Positions 20,317-29,149 of a stretch of DNA of 64,000 bases are shown one piece after another (the first letter of the stretch is position 1; the number at the start of each line of letters is the position of its first letter). The position numbers were made by a program, and so were the translations under genes. Source of the DNA: Sinorhizobium garamanticum (lineage in GTDB: Bacteria > Pseudomonadota > Alphaproteobacteria > Rhizobiales > Rhizobiaceae); NCBI RefSeq assembly GCF_029892065.1, contig NZ_CP120373.1, positions 2,115,001 through 2,179,000 on the forward strand. Direction: 5' to 3'. A model generated the notes under the pieces. The model saw only the letters and a list, made by a program, of their open reading frames with translations, was not told the DNA's origin and did not search any database.

Positions 20317-20628
20317 TTACTCCGGTGATGGCGCTATCGAACGTTTAGTTAGGCTGGTCGCTTCGCGTGCCGCGGTGATGATGTCGGCCTCTGTCAAGTC
20401 GGCAAGCGCCTTGTGGATCGAAAGCTTGAGGGCTGGGCCCCCGGCCGGCAAAGCCATGATGACCGTCTCCTCTGGCGGGCATCCCGGCTCCGCGCAGGCG
20501 AGCTGATTGACTGACACCACGACGTCATCGGCACAGCCGAGCGCCATTCGCGTCCAACCCTTGATCGCAGCCGCTTGTCCGAGAAGCCCGATCCGTGAGC
20601 GAGCGAGGGGATTCACAAAGCCGCTCAT
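20317..20628 (-). CDS. small conserved protein coupled to a CobW-type GTPase
   Basis: A 103-residue protein (start MSGFVNPLARSRIGLLGQAAAIKGW) with a central VNQLACAEPGCPPEETVI containing two Cys, and a C-terminal SIHKALADLTEADI. From memory, such proteins commonly accompany COG0523 GTPases and are often mislabelled as nitrate reductase; the function is unknown. Its ATG overlaps the GTPase stop codon (ATGA), so the two are co-translated. It may be a partner or metal acceptor of the GTPase. Confidence 0.8.
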   Translation of the reverse strand: MSGFVNPLARSRIGLLGQAAAIKGWTRMALGCADDVVVSVNQLACAEPGCPPEETVIMALPAGGPALKLSIHKALADLTEADIITAAREATSLTKRSIAPSPE

Positions 20629-21758
20629 CGACGTGCCGCCCAAAAACGTGTGCGGGTGGGCCGCGGAAGGAGCGCCTGAAACAGCTTGCGGATTGGATCG
20701 ACTGGCAGGTCCTTGCCGATCACGACAATGCGGCTTCGAACATCGATGTCCGGCCAATAGTCGAGCCTGATTGGCGGGTACAGCTTGTTTTGTACGGCAT
20801 GCGCGACGAGCGGCCGGGCCGGATCATCTGAGAGGGCAAAGAGCCCCTTGAGACGCAAAATGCGGTCATGATGCTGGCTGGAAATGACGGTGAGGAAGCC
20901 GTCGACCGCGCGCGGGTCGAGCGGCTCGTCATGGATGAGCGGCAGCGCCTGGATGCGATTGCCGTGGCGATTGACGTCATGTGGCGCGACATGGCTGTCG
21001 GGGTCACTGAACCGCTCCATCGCGAGCCAGCCTGCCACGTCCTCCGGCTTGGATGTGAGGTGATAGGAGCCGGCGCCGATGAGGCTCACGGGATCAAAGC
21101 CTGGCTGGCGGCCGTCGTGGATTTGCGCCCCGGGATTGAGCTCCTTGAGCAGGGTTAGAGCTGCCTGCCCAGCGATCGGCGCAAGGTCGGTCTTGGTCAG
21201 GACGATATGATCGGCGAAAGCGAGTTGCTTCCAGCTCTCCATGTGCGCATCGAGCGTCTCGGTTCCGCAGACACTGTCGAAGACGGTCACGATGCCCGCC
21301 AGCCGGAAGCGCTTGGCGACGGTGTGATCGCGCAGAGCGGTCGCCGGCGCGCCGCCAGGGATAAGACTGTTCACGATTGGCGCAGGATCGGCGAGCCCCG
21401 TGGTTTCAATGATGACGCGGGAGAAAGACGGAGCAAGGCCTTGCTCGTGGGCACTCAGCAGCTCGAAGAGGGACGCGCGGATGTCACTCGTGGCGAGGCA
21501 GCAGATGCAGCCTGTGCTGGTGACTATGTATTGCTCACGTCCACGCCGCACGAGGTGGTGATCGACGGAGACGGAGCCGAACTCGTTGACAATCACCGCC
21601 GTGTCGGCGAGCCGTGGATCGGCGAGGAGATCGTTGAGCAGCGTCGTCTTGCCGGAGCCAAGGAAGCCCGTGAGAAGCGTTACGGGCTTCGGCTCGATTG
21701 ATTTCGAGGTCGGCGGGTCGGAAGAAAACGGTGTGGGTTCAATGCGGCGCGAGGGCAA
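20625..21758 (-). CDS. COG0523 (CobW-like) GTPase, second copy
   Basis: The 377-residue GTPase has Walker A GFLGSGKTTLLN, the CxCC motif TGCICC, ETTGLADPAP, the TKTD guanine motif and a C-terminal CobW domain. It differs strongly from the copies at 13204 and 22401, so it is not a recent duplicate. The TTG start at 21758 has GGGAG upstream and lies 5 bases after the DUF1826 stop. It belongs to a four-gene operon starting at the Zur box at 23649, which implies zinc-linked metal delivery. Confidence 0.9.
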   Translation of the reverse strand: MPSRRIEPTPFSSDPPTSKSIEPKPVTLLTGFLGSGKTTLLNDLLADPRLADTAVIVNEFGSVSVDHHLVRRGREQYIVTSTGCICCLATSDIRASLFELLSAHEQGLAPSFSRVIIETTGLADPAPIVNSLIPGGAPATALRDHTVAKRFRLAGIVTVFDSVCGTETLDAHMESWKQLAFADHIVLTKTDLAPIAGQAALTLLKELNPGAQIHDGRQPGFDPVSLIGAGSYHLTSKPEDVAGWLAMERFSDPDSHVAPHDVNRHGNRIQALPLIHDEPLDPRAVDGFLTVISSQHHDRILRLKGLFALSDDPARPLVAHAVQNKLYPPIRLDYWPDIDVRSRIVVIGKDLPVDPIRKLFQALLPRPTRTRFWAARR

Positions 21759-21763
21759 TGACG

Positions 21764-22411
21764 CTAGCTCCCGAACTCGTCGGCATCATCGACGGCGAGG
21801 AGCAGACGGTTGATGCCGGTTCCCTCGATTGGTGGTGATCGGTGGAGCAACGCCGAGCTTGTTTCGGAGGCGCTCTTGCTGCCGCGGATCAACAGGATGG
21901 CGCCAGTCGGCGTCGTCTTGATGGCGTCAGGAGAGAGCGGCTTTCCCGCTTCTTGCATGGCGAGCGCGCGCGGCCCGAGCCATTGCGTGCCGGGGCCACG
22001 GTAGGTGGACACGAGCCTGAGGCGCACATTGTCAGCATGGAACCGCTTGCAGGCATCCGTCGTGATGGTCTCGAGGCGCACAATCACGCTCGATGCTGAG
22101 GTCAGATAGCGAAAGAGGCGCGCGAGAAAGAACACGTCGTTGAAGAGCCAGTCGCGCAGCCACGCCGGCTCGAGGCTCATCTCGTTGAAATGGCGCAGTA
22201 GCGTCGAACGAAGCTCCACGGCCGAAGCCGTGAAGCGAAAATCGGGGAGTTGGTCGACAGGCGCTCTTTCGAGCGCTGAAGAGACATCCGCGCTGAGCGT
22301 CCGCTGCAACACGCTGACCGGATTATTCAGAAGGATGTCACGGGCTAGGCGCTTCGCGGTCGGGCAGCGGCGCCGCGGCGGTGGCGGCGCGATGGCGGGG
22401 TCAGGCCGCAT
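21764..22411 (-). CDS. DUF1826 family protein
   Basis: A 215-residue protein containing CKRFHADNVRLRLVSTYRGPGTQWL and a later LLHRSPPIEGTGINRLLLAVD. The spaced His-x-Asp, His and Arg resemble an iron(II)/2-oxoglutarate-type facial triad, but this is only a visual likeness. DUF1826 genes are known neighbours of COG0523 genes. The start at 22411 overlaps the stop of the preceding GTPase; the longer frame is rejected because it overlaps that gene. The function is unknown, probably in metal homeostasis. Confidence 0.82.
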   Translation of the reverse strand: MRPDPAIAPPPPRRRCPTAKRLARDILLNNPVSVLQRTLSADVSSALERAPVDQLPDFRFTASAVELRSTLLRHFNEMSLEPAWLRDWLFNDVFFLARLFRYLTSASSVIVRLETITTDACKRFHADNVRLRLVSTYRGPGTQWLGPRALAMQEAGKPLSPDAIKTTPTGAILLIRGSKSASETSSALLHRSPPIEGTGINRLLLAVDDADEFGS

Positions 22412-23633
22412 TGGCAGCTTCCCATGCAGGAAATGGATCAGGCAGGTTTCGCCAGGCTTTTGGATCGAAGCGTTCAGTATCTGAGCTGCCGAGGAGGCAG
22501 GCATCGAGCGCGGCGCGGATCTTGGCCTCGTCCATGCCGGTGCCGATGAAGACCAGCTCCTGGCGGCGATCGCCCCACGTTTCATGCCAGTTGCGCTTGA
22601 GAATGCGCTGCCACTCCGGATGATCGGGCCAGCGATGTTTCGGAACGGCGGCCCACCAGCGCCCCAGGGGAATTGAACGGGCGATCGCGCCGGCGAGCGA
22701 GAATTCGCCGACCCAATCAGGCCGTGTGGCGAGCCAGAAATGCCCTTTTGCGCGGATCAGACCCGGCCAGGTCTGGTTGATGAAGGTGTTGAAGGTGCGG
22801 GGATGGAAGGGACGGCGCGCGCGATAAACGAAGCTCTGGATGCCATATTCCTCGGTTTCGGGGACGTGGTCCTTGAAGCCGTAGAGTTCCTTGAACCAGA
22901 GCGGATGACGCTCGGCCTTCTCTTCGCTGAACAGCCCGGTGTCGAGGATGTCGCCGAGTGGGGCGCGACCGAAATCGGTTTCGACGATCCGCGCATCGGC
23001 GTTGAGCGCGATCACGACCTTGCGGACCAGGGCACGCTGTTCGGGGGAAACCTCGGAGACCTTGTTGATGACGATGACGTCGGCGAACTCGATCTGTTCG
23101 ACCAGGAGATCGACGATCGTCCGTTCGTCGCCGTCGCCGGCGGTCTCGCCGCGATCGCGCAGGAAGTCGTTGGAGCCGTAGTCCTTCAAGAGGCTGGCCG
23201 CATCGACGACGGTGACCATCGTGTCGAGGTGAGCGATGTCGGACAGGCTGTGGCCGTCCTCGTCCCGGAAGGAGAAGGTGCTGGCGACGGGTAGCGGTTC
23301 GGCTATGCCAGTGCCTTCGATCAACAGATAGTCGAAGCGGCCGCTCTCGCTGAGGCGGCGGACTTCGTGCAGCAGGTCGTCGCGGAGCGTGCAGCAGATG
23401 CAGCCATTGGTCATTTCGACCAGCTTTTCGTCGGTTCTGGACAGATTTGCGCCGCCCTCGCGAACGAGGTCGGCGTCGATGTTCACTTCACTCATGTCGT
23501 TGACGATGACCGCGACGCGCCGGCCCTCGCGATTGTTGAGGGCGTGATTGAGGAGGGTCGTTTTGCCGGCGCCGAGGAAGCCGGAAAGAACGGTGACGGG
23601 AAGGCGGTTATCGATCGGATTCGTTTGCGACAT
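22401..23633 (-). CDS. COG0523 GTPase, long ZigA-like type
   Basis: The 410-residue GTPase has Walker A GFLGAGKTTLLNH, CxCC NGCICC, EGTGIAEPLP and NKVSE. Its long C-terminal CobW domain includes FWLATRPDWVGEFSLAG, GRWWAAVP, NWHETWGDRRQELVFIGTGMD and PKAWRNLPDPF. The length and C-terminal blocks fit the zinc-linked ZigA/YeiR-like group rather than cobalamin CobW. The start at 23633 has AGGAA upstream. It is the first gene after the Zur box at 23649-23670 and is coupled to DUF1826, the second GTPase and the small protein. Confidence 0.92.
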   Translation of the reverse strand: MSQTNPIDNRLPVTVLSGFLGAGKTTLLNHALNNREGRRVAVIVNDMSEVNIDADLVREGGANLSRTDEKLVEMTNGCICCTLRDDLLHEVRRLSESGRFDYLLIEGTGIAEPLPVASTFSFRDEDGHSLSDIAHLDTMVTVVDAASLLKDYGSNDFLRDRGETAGDGDERTIVDLLVEQIEFADVIVINKVSEVSPEQRALVRKVVIALNADARIVETDFGRAPLGDILDTGLFSEEKAERHPLWFKELYGFKDHVPETEEYGIQSFVYRARRPFHPRTFNTFINQTWPGLIRAKGHFWLATRPDWVGEFSLAGAIARSIPLGRWWAAVPKHRWPDHPEWQRILKRNWHETWGDRRQELVFIGTGMDEAKIRAALDACLLGSSDTERFDPKAWRNLPDPFPAWEAANAA

Positions 23634-23648
23634 GGAGCGTTCCTGCAA

Positions 23649-23670
23649 ATGATACGTTATAACATTGCAT
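23649..23670. promoter_or_regulatory. Zur box between the ZigA-like GTPase and gamma-carbonic anhydrase genes
   Basis: Left half ATGATACGTTA and right half TAACATTGCAT surround the shared GTTATAAC centre. It lies 15 bases from the GTPase start and 96 bases from the carbonic anhydrase start, so it can control two divergent operons. Confidence 0.82.
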
Positions 23671-23766
23671 TCTTGTAAGGTTTATGGCAATTCCAAGTCA
23701 AGGGTCGGAGTGTGGTCAGCACCATGCGCGGCTCGAAGCTTCAATCAGGAAATGGGAGTGAACCGC

Positions 23767-24327
23767 ATGATCCGCCGCAATCCGCGGGGCGATTGGCCAC
23801 GTGTGGCCGAGAGCGCCTTTGTCGATCCAACCGCAATCATCTGCGGGCTAGTGATTATTGAGGATGACGTCTTTGTGGGCCCCTACGCCGTGATCCGTGC
23901 GGACGAGACGGATGAAGCCGGCAATCTGGAGCCTATTCGCATCGGAAAGGGAACGAACATCCAAGACGGCGTCGTGATCCATTCGAAATCGGGAGAACCG
24001 GTGACGATTGGCTCGAACACGTCGATCGCGCATCGCTCGATCATCCACGGCCCTTGCACGATCGGTGACGAGGTTTTCGTCGGCTTCAATTCAGTGGTGT
24101 TCAATTGCACGGTCGGGAATGGGGCGGCGATCCGGCACAACTCTGTAGTCGAAGGCTGCCATTTGCCGGCGGGATTTCATGTGCCTTCGACCACCACGGT
24201 GCATTCGGATTCCGATCTCGCCGGCATTCCGCAAGTGACGATCGACGTCACGGCATTCTCCGAACACGTCGCACGGACGAATGTCGGCCACGCTCGGGAC
24301 TACCGGAAGCTAAGGAATGACTTCTGA
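23767..24327 (+). CDS. gamma-class carbonic anhydrase family protein
   Basis: The 186-residue left-handed beta-helix protein (hexapeptide repeats such as IGKGTNIQDGVVIH and IGSNTSIAHRSIIHG) has the three metal-binding His of the family at 72, 89 and 94. It would hydrate CO2. Gamma-class enzymes are known to work with iron or cobalt as well as zinc, which makes this a sensible stand-in when beta-class zinc enzymes fail (inference). The start at 23767 has GGGAG 9 bases upstream. It is downstream of a Zur box and overlaps the MFS gene. Confidence 0.9.
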   Translation: MIRRNPRGDWPRVAESAFVDPTAIICGLVIIEDDVFVGPYAVIRADETDEAGNLEPIRIGKGTNIQDGVVIHSKSGEPVTIGSNTSIAHRSIIHGPCTIGDEVFVGFNSVVFNCTVGNGAAIRHNSVVEGCHLPAGFHVPSTTTVHSDSDLAGIPQVTIDVTAFSEHVARTNVGHARDYRKLRNDF

Positions 24328-25591
24328 GGGAATGCGATCGGAACTCAAGTATTTTCGGGCGAAGGGGATGGGGATCGGAAGATACCGCAGCATTGAAGCT
24401 GTCCTGTTGTTTACGGCGTTTATTGCATCGACTTATGGATTTGGTGTCTATCTGTTTCCGGCGATGGTCGAGTCCATCCGGCAGGAGATTCCATTTTCAT
24501 ACGGGACGATGGGCGCGATGTCCGGTCTGGTTCAGGCCGGGTTTATGGTCTGTGCACTGATGAGTGGGATCTTGACAGTGCGCTTCGGCGCCTTGCCGAT
24601 GATGCTGGGATCGATAGCGGTGTGCGCACTTGCTTTGGGCGGGCTGGCGCTAGCTTCGAACATCTACATGATGGCTGCGCTGCTCGTCGTGCTTGGAGGG
24701 AGTGCGGCTGCCATCTGGGTTCCTATGGTCGACGTTTCGCAAGAAGTCGTACCGATTGAGCATCGGGGCAAAGCGTTGGGCCTGATGTCGTCAGGTACCA
24801 GCTATGGGGTGTTCATCAACAGTCTCCTGCTTACGAACCTTCTTCCCACTTCAGGTTGGCGCTCCCTTTGGGCCGCAACGTTTGTACTTGTCGCCTTGCT
24901 TGCGATCGCTGGCTTCATTCGCTTGCGCGGGCTTGGTCGTCGTCACGTTCCAGGATCGCAGGCTGGCCATTCGATTCGAACGCGCTGGAGCGGGTTGCCA
25001 AAGGGTCTGGCGGCCGCAGTCCTGGTCATGATGTTTCTGAACGGGCTCTCCTGCATGCCCTATCAGACATATTTGTCGGCGTTCCTGGAAAGCGAGGCCG
25101 GCTACAGTGCCGACACAGCAGCTTACGTCTGGCGTGTGATCGGTGTCGTTGGGATGGTGAGTGGTTTTGCGATTGGCGCGCTGGCTGATCGGATTACCGT
25201 CCGGTGGGGAATGATTGTTACTTACTTGATCCTGGCGAGCTCCTGCTTGCTGGTACTCAATGCAACAGGAGGCAAGGCGTCGCTGCTCCTCTACTGCGCA
25301 GCGATCACCTTCGGCATTTCTTTCTACGCAATCTTTGGTCTGGTGCCAGCCTATATCAGCCATGTCTTTGGGGCTGGCGCGGCGGCGTTGGTTTTTGCTT
25401 TTGGCAACATCGCGCTCGGCGTGGGCGGGATCGTCGGCAATATGCTCGGTGGAGTGCTCAAGGAATCAATCGGCTCGTTCGAGCCGATCTACCTGATCAT
25501 GCTCGGGGCGGCGCTATGCTCAGCACTCCTCAGTGCTGCACTTCCCAGTGAGCGCAAGTTCAGGCTCAAGGCGCAACCGGCCGATGCGTGA
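24317..25591 (+). CDS. major facilitator superfamily transporter
   Basis: The 424-residue protein has about 12 membrane segments in two halves. An MFS-like loop lies in the first half (SGILTVRFG) and GALADRITVRWG in the second, with an intracellular linker near residues 200-225. The first membrane segment (EAVLLFTAFIASTYGFGVYLFP) starts near residue 27. It overlaps the carbonic anhydrase gene by 11 bases, so it shares the Zur-box promoter. The substrate is unknown; the pairing suggests an organic anion or metal-linked solute. No terminator was identified in 25592-25784. Confidence 0.88.
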   Translation: MTSEGMRSELKYFRAKGMGIGRYRSIEAVLLFTAFIASTYGFGVYLFPAMVESIRQEIPFSYGTMGAMSGLVQAGFMVCALMSGILTVRFGALPMMLGSIAVCALALGGLALASNIYMMAALLVVLGGSAAAIWVPMVDVSQEVVPIEHRGKALGLMSSGTSYGVFINSLLLTNLLPTSGWRSLWAATFVLVALLAIAGFIRLRGLGRRHVPGSQAGHSIRTRWSGLPKGLAAAVLVMMFLNGLSCMPYQTYLSAFLESEAGYSADTAAYVWRVIGVVGMVSGFAIGALADRITVRWGMIVTYLILASSCLLVLNATGGKASLLLYCAAITFGISFYAIFGLVPAYISHVFGAGAAALVFAFGNIALGVGGIVGNMLGGVLKESIGSFEPIYLIMLGAALCSALLSAALPSERKFRLKAQPADA

Positions 25592-25784
25592 GGGGAAAAT
25601 CGAAGCGATCGGAGGTGGCTGAAAGATCTCGACCATTGCTCCGAACACGAATGTCGCCAGCTCTCCGATATCGACCCCGCTGGGCTAGATCGGGCTGCCG
25701 CGGGAGCCGCCAGCGCCGATGGGCTCCGCTCATGCGAGATCGCAACGACATTGTGATTCTCTCACTATTCTCACGGCGTACGGG

Positions 25785-26750
25785 TCAGTAGGTCACAGTC
25801 ACGACGACTGTATCCGTGTAAACGCCGGGTGATGGCGTTGTCTGGGATTGCACGCGCCCGTACACCGTCAGGTACTGGGTGTTTCCGTTCCCGGTACCTG
25901 TAAGCGTGCTGCCGGGCGTTGATGCGTCGCCCCATGGCTGGCTGCGAGCGGGGTCCCTGTAGAGGCCATAGGTGACTGTTTCAGTGCCCTTGAACATCTT
26001 GCGCGCCGTCGGTGGGGCATTCGCCATGCCTCCGTTCAGGGCGACCGTGTATGCGCTGCCCGGTGTGCAGGTGACTGCGAGCTGCCCGGTTGCGTCGACA
26101 CTGGAATCGAGAATGCCGCGCGATCCGAAATCGACGTCTTGGGTTGCGACGAGGCAGTTCGCCGCAACGTTCGCCATGACGTTGAAGCTCGGCCGGGCGA
26201 TCGCGCCGGAAGCGCCGCCGCTGCAGGAGTTGAGCGAGCTATACCGATATCGAAACTCCACGTGCATGCCGGAGAAGGAAGACAAATAGCTTCCCGGCGG
26301 CGCGGTGGACTGACCGCCGAAGAGAGCGCCGTAGATTTGTCTGGATGCAGAGCCGGTACCGATCCCATTCAAAGTCACGCTGATTGCGGGGGGCCTTGAT
26401 GGAAACGGCCAGACCTGGGATCCCCAGACCACCGTTCGCGCGGAATCCGAGTAGAGCTGATAGTTGAGAACATCGGCGCCGCTCAGCATTTGGCGCATCG
26501 AAGCGGTCGCGCCTCCGCTGCCGCTTCCCAGGTTCGGGCAGATCAGAATCGTTGAGAAAGGTGATCCGCTGCAATTGGCGAGCAGTGTTGCGTTCGTCGT
26601 GGCTGGAGCGCCGGACAATGTATCGGTCGAACCAAAGTTGACGCTGGCGACGCTGAAGCTGCAACTCTGCGCACGCGCCGGCGCCGGCATCGCCGCCAGC
26701 AACAGGAGGGCAAGAATCCCAAGCAGGCTCAAACTGAATTTCAGTGGCAT
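25785..26750 (-). CDS. Csu-type pilus tip protein with two spore-coat-U domains
   Basis: The 321-residue protein has a signal peptide (LLGILALLLLAAMPAPARA) and two tandem SCPU domains. The second carries the typical end LTVYGRVQSQTTPSPGVYTDTVVVTVTY. A two-domain subunit at the distal end of such operons is usually the tip adhesin (CsuE-like). Its ATG overlaps the usher stop, so translation is coupled. Odd Cys pairs (SCSFSVASVNFG, LIANCS-type) suit disulfide-bonded pilins. Confidence 0.87.
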   Translation of the reverse strand: MPLKFSLSLLGILALLLLAAMPAPARAQSCSFSVASVNFGSTDTLSGAPATTNATLLANCSGSPFSTILICPNLGSGSGGATASMRQMLSGADVLNYQLYSDSARTVVWGSQVWPFPSRPPAISVTLNGIGTGSASRQIYGALFGGQSTAPPGSYLSSFSGMHVEFRYRYSSLNSCSGGASGAIARPSFNVMANVAANCLVATQDVDFGSRGILDSSVDATGQLAVTCTPGSAYTVALNGGMANAPPTARKMFKGTETVTYGLYRDPARSQPWGDASTPGSTLTGTGNGNTQYLTVYGRVQSQTTPSPGVYTDTVVVTVTY

Positions 26751-29149
26751 GGGACGTCCTTCAAAACCACCTGCCGACCTGGATCAGGCCGGAACTGGAA
26801 TTCGGCGCGACAGGAGGCGCCATCGACACGCTGGATTTCCACCGTGTTTTGCGAGGAAAGCGAACGGATGTAGGCCTCGCCGTCATAGCCGATCACGAAC
26901 TCCCCGGAGCCGCTCAGCAGCCGCCCTTTGAGGCCGGCCTCGAGCGCGAGGCCACGGCTGTCGATGAAGCGGACCAACGCAGCGTTGGGCTTGTTGTTGA
27001 CCCCGAAGTCGATCACGACCCCGCTCCGATCGGCGGGAACGACCACTTGCCTGGTGGAAGCGATATCGGCGTCCACTGGAAGATTGCTCGGGTCGATCGA
27101 GATCGTATTCGGTTCGTAGGAGTTGAGGCCGGGGACGACGATGCGGCCGCGCCTGTTGCTCGTTCCGACGCGTCGGTTTTGATGCTGCACTTCGACATTG
27201 GGCGCGCCGACGTCGACGACCGCGAAGGCGTCATCGATGCGATTGGAGGCGAAGACGTCGCCACCGGCCACGACAATGGCGCCGTCGACCTGACCGGTCG
27301 CCCTGACACTGCCGCCATATTGCTCGACGCCGGCCTGGACGCGCGCGACGGGAGCGCGGTAGCTGACTGCGGCGGATCGGTTGGTCGTCTTGCCCTCGGA
27401 TGTGCGCACGCGCCAGCCGACGCTTCCCTCCTCCAGGCGTTCGCTGCGCGTAACATCGGCTACGAAGTTCGTTCCGTCGCGGCCGTGTTCTATTGCCGTC
27501 GTCGTGTTGATGTCGCTGCCGAGCGGGATGGAGAGGCCTGCAAACAGACCGAAGCCTCCTTTGTTGCCGAAATCCTTGAAGGCGGTCGCGAATAGCGTGC
27601 TTCGCCCGAAGATCTGCTGGCTGTAGGAAACGCCCGCTATTCGGCTGCGCTCGCTGTCACCGGTGTCGAGGTTTGTGTAGGAGAAGGTGAGATTTGAGGC
27701 ATCGAATGGCGTGGGAACGCTAACTGCAACCTGGTCGAGGGCGCGCGGGACCTTGGCGCTGAACGCGGTAGGAAAACGTGGGTCGATACTGGGTTTCGCT
27801 GTTATTGAAGCGATGTCCTCATACTGACCGAAAGTTCTTTGGACTCTGCCGAAGATCGACCAACGGTCGTTTCGCAATTCGAGCGATGCGTTTACGAGCG
27901 AGCCGGTCCGGCCATTGTGCTCACTGCTGGCAACAGCCACCGAGCCGACGCCATAGGTCCAGATGGGAAAGGCTGCGCCAATGCCGCCGTTGAGGAGATC
28001 GTTGCCGCCTTCGAAGTGCCCCTCGAGCGTTAGCCAGTCGGTAAGGCCGTAGCGCGCGGTCGCAACGCCCATGAGCCGTCCGTCATAGTCTTGCGATTCG
28101 ATACCGAAGTTTCTGCGCGGGTAGCCGAGCTCGGCCGAGAAATCGAGCAAGCCCTCGCGCAGAAGCGAGCTCGATGCGTAGAACGGAAGGGTGGCGGTCG
28201 TTTCGCGCCCCAAGCTGTCCCTCAGCACAACGCGTGTCTCGGTGGCGCCAGTGAAAACCGGCAGGTTGACGAGTTGGAATGGTCCGGGTGCGACGGTGCC
28301 AGTGAAGGTGCGCGCGTTTTGCGAATAGACTTCGAGAGTCGATGGCACCGCGGCCCTTCCGGAGAAGGACGGGAGCGGCATTGTCACGAGGTCGGAGCGC
28401 AGCGCGAAGTTCCGCTGTACCTGAAGGCCGCCGAGATAGACGGGTCGCGTCCAGGATAGGCCGCCCGAGACGACGTCGCCGGCCCGATAGGTCACGAGCC
28501 TGTTCGGATCGGAGTAGCTCCAGGTGGTGTTGAGGCGTGTGAAGCGATCCACCGGGCTGTTTGAATAGCCCGCGATAAAGGATTGGCTGAGCGTTCCATA
28601 GGGGCTGAACAGGCGCGTGTCGAAAGCGCCGGAAACACCCTGGAACAGATCGGTGTGCTTCTCGAACAACGAGTTCGAGCTGCCGAAGAGCGTGTAGTTG
28701 AGGACCGCGCCCAGGCTCGATTGTGGTTGCGGTCTGTCGCTCTTGCCGATGGTGCCGATGTCGATGGTTCTTGGAGCGCGCGCCTCATCGGTTGAGGTCA
28801 CGTAGAGGCGCTGCGCCGGCTCATCCAGCCGGAAGGACACATTAGGCAGCCGATCGACGCGAACTAGGCCATCTGCTTGCGCAGACCGCACAGGCTTCAG
28901 GCCAACTTCGGTCAATTCCGCTTCGGTCGCGGCTAGGCCTCCATCAGGCAGTTGCTTGAAGTTGCCGATGAGCCCGGTGGAAACGCCGTTGATGAAAACC
29001 TCCAGATAGAGGTCGCGTGCCTGGCCCGCAGCGCCGGGCGAAGGCGAGTTTGTGTTGTTTATCTGATTGGCCCCCGCAGCCGCGGAAATGGAAATTGCCG
29101 CTCCCAGGACCATTGCGAACCTAACGGTCCTTGACCGCAACGCTCGCAT
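26741..29149 (-). CDS. outer-membrane usher of a Csu-type pilus
   Basis: The protein of about 802 residues begins with a signal peptide (VRFAMVLGAAISISAAAGA). An usher N-terminal domain follows (YLEVFINGVSTGLIGNFKQLPDGGL), then a long beta-barrel region and a C-terminal plug (GEFVIGYDGEAYIRSL, CRAEFQF). It would export and assemble pilin subunits. The start at 29149 overlaps the chaperone 3' end by about 29 bases; a longer upstream frame is rejected because it covers the chaperone gene. Confidence 0.9.
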   Translation of the reverse strand: MRALRSRTVRFAMVLGAAISISAAAGANQINNTNSPSPGAAGQARDLYLEVFINGVSTGLIGNFKQLPDGGLAATEAELTEVGLKPVRSAQADGLVRVDRLPNVSFRLDEPAQRLYVTSTDEARAPRTIDIGTIGKSDRPQPQSSLGAVLNYTLFGSSNSLFEKHTDLFQGVSGAFDTRLFSPYGTLSQSFIAGYSNSPVDRFTRLNTTWSYSDPNRLVTYRAGDVVSGGLSWTRPVYLGGLQVQRNFALRSDLVTMPLPSFSGRAAVPSTLEVYSQNARTFTGTVAPGPFQLVNLPVFTGATETRVVLRDSLGRETTATLPFYASSSLLREGLLDFSAELGYPRRNFGIESQDYDGRLMGVATARYGLTDWLTLEGHFEGGNDLLNGGIGAAFPIWTYGVGSVAVASSEHNGRTGSLVNASLELRNDRWSIFGRVQRTFGQYEDIASITAKPSIDPRFPTAFSAKVPRALDQVAVSVPTPFDASNLTFSYTNLDTGDSERSRIAGVSYSQQIFGRSTLFATAFKDFGNKGGFGLFAGLSIPLGSDINTTTAIEHGRDGTNFVADVTRSERLEEGSVGWRVRTSEGKTTNRSAAVSYRAPVARVQAGVEQYGGSVRATGQVDGAIVVAGGDVFASNRIDDAFAVVDVGAPNVEVQHQNRRVGTSNRRGRIVVPGLNSYEPNTISIDPSNLPVDADIASTRQVVVPADRSGVVIDFGVNNKPNAALVRFIDSRGLALEAGLKGRLLSGSGEFVIGYDGEAYIRSLSSQNTVEIQRVDGASCRAEFQFRPDPGRQVVLKDVPCH

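Noticed and set aside
25592..25784. short + strand frame after the MFS gene (DLDHCSEHECRQLSDIDPAGLDRA)
   Set aside because: It has some protein-like character but no clear start or family; too weak to list as a gene.
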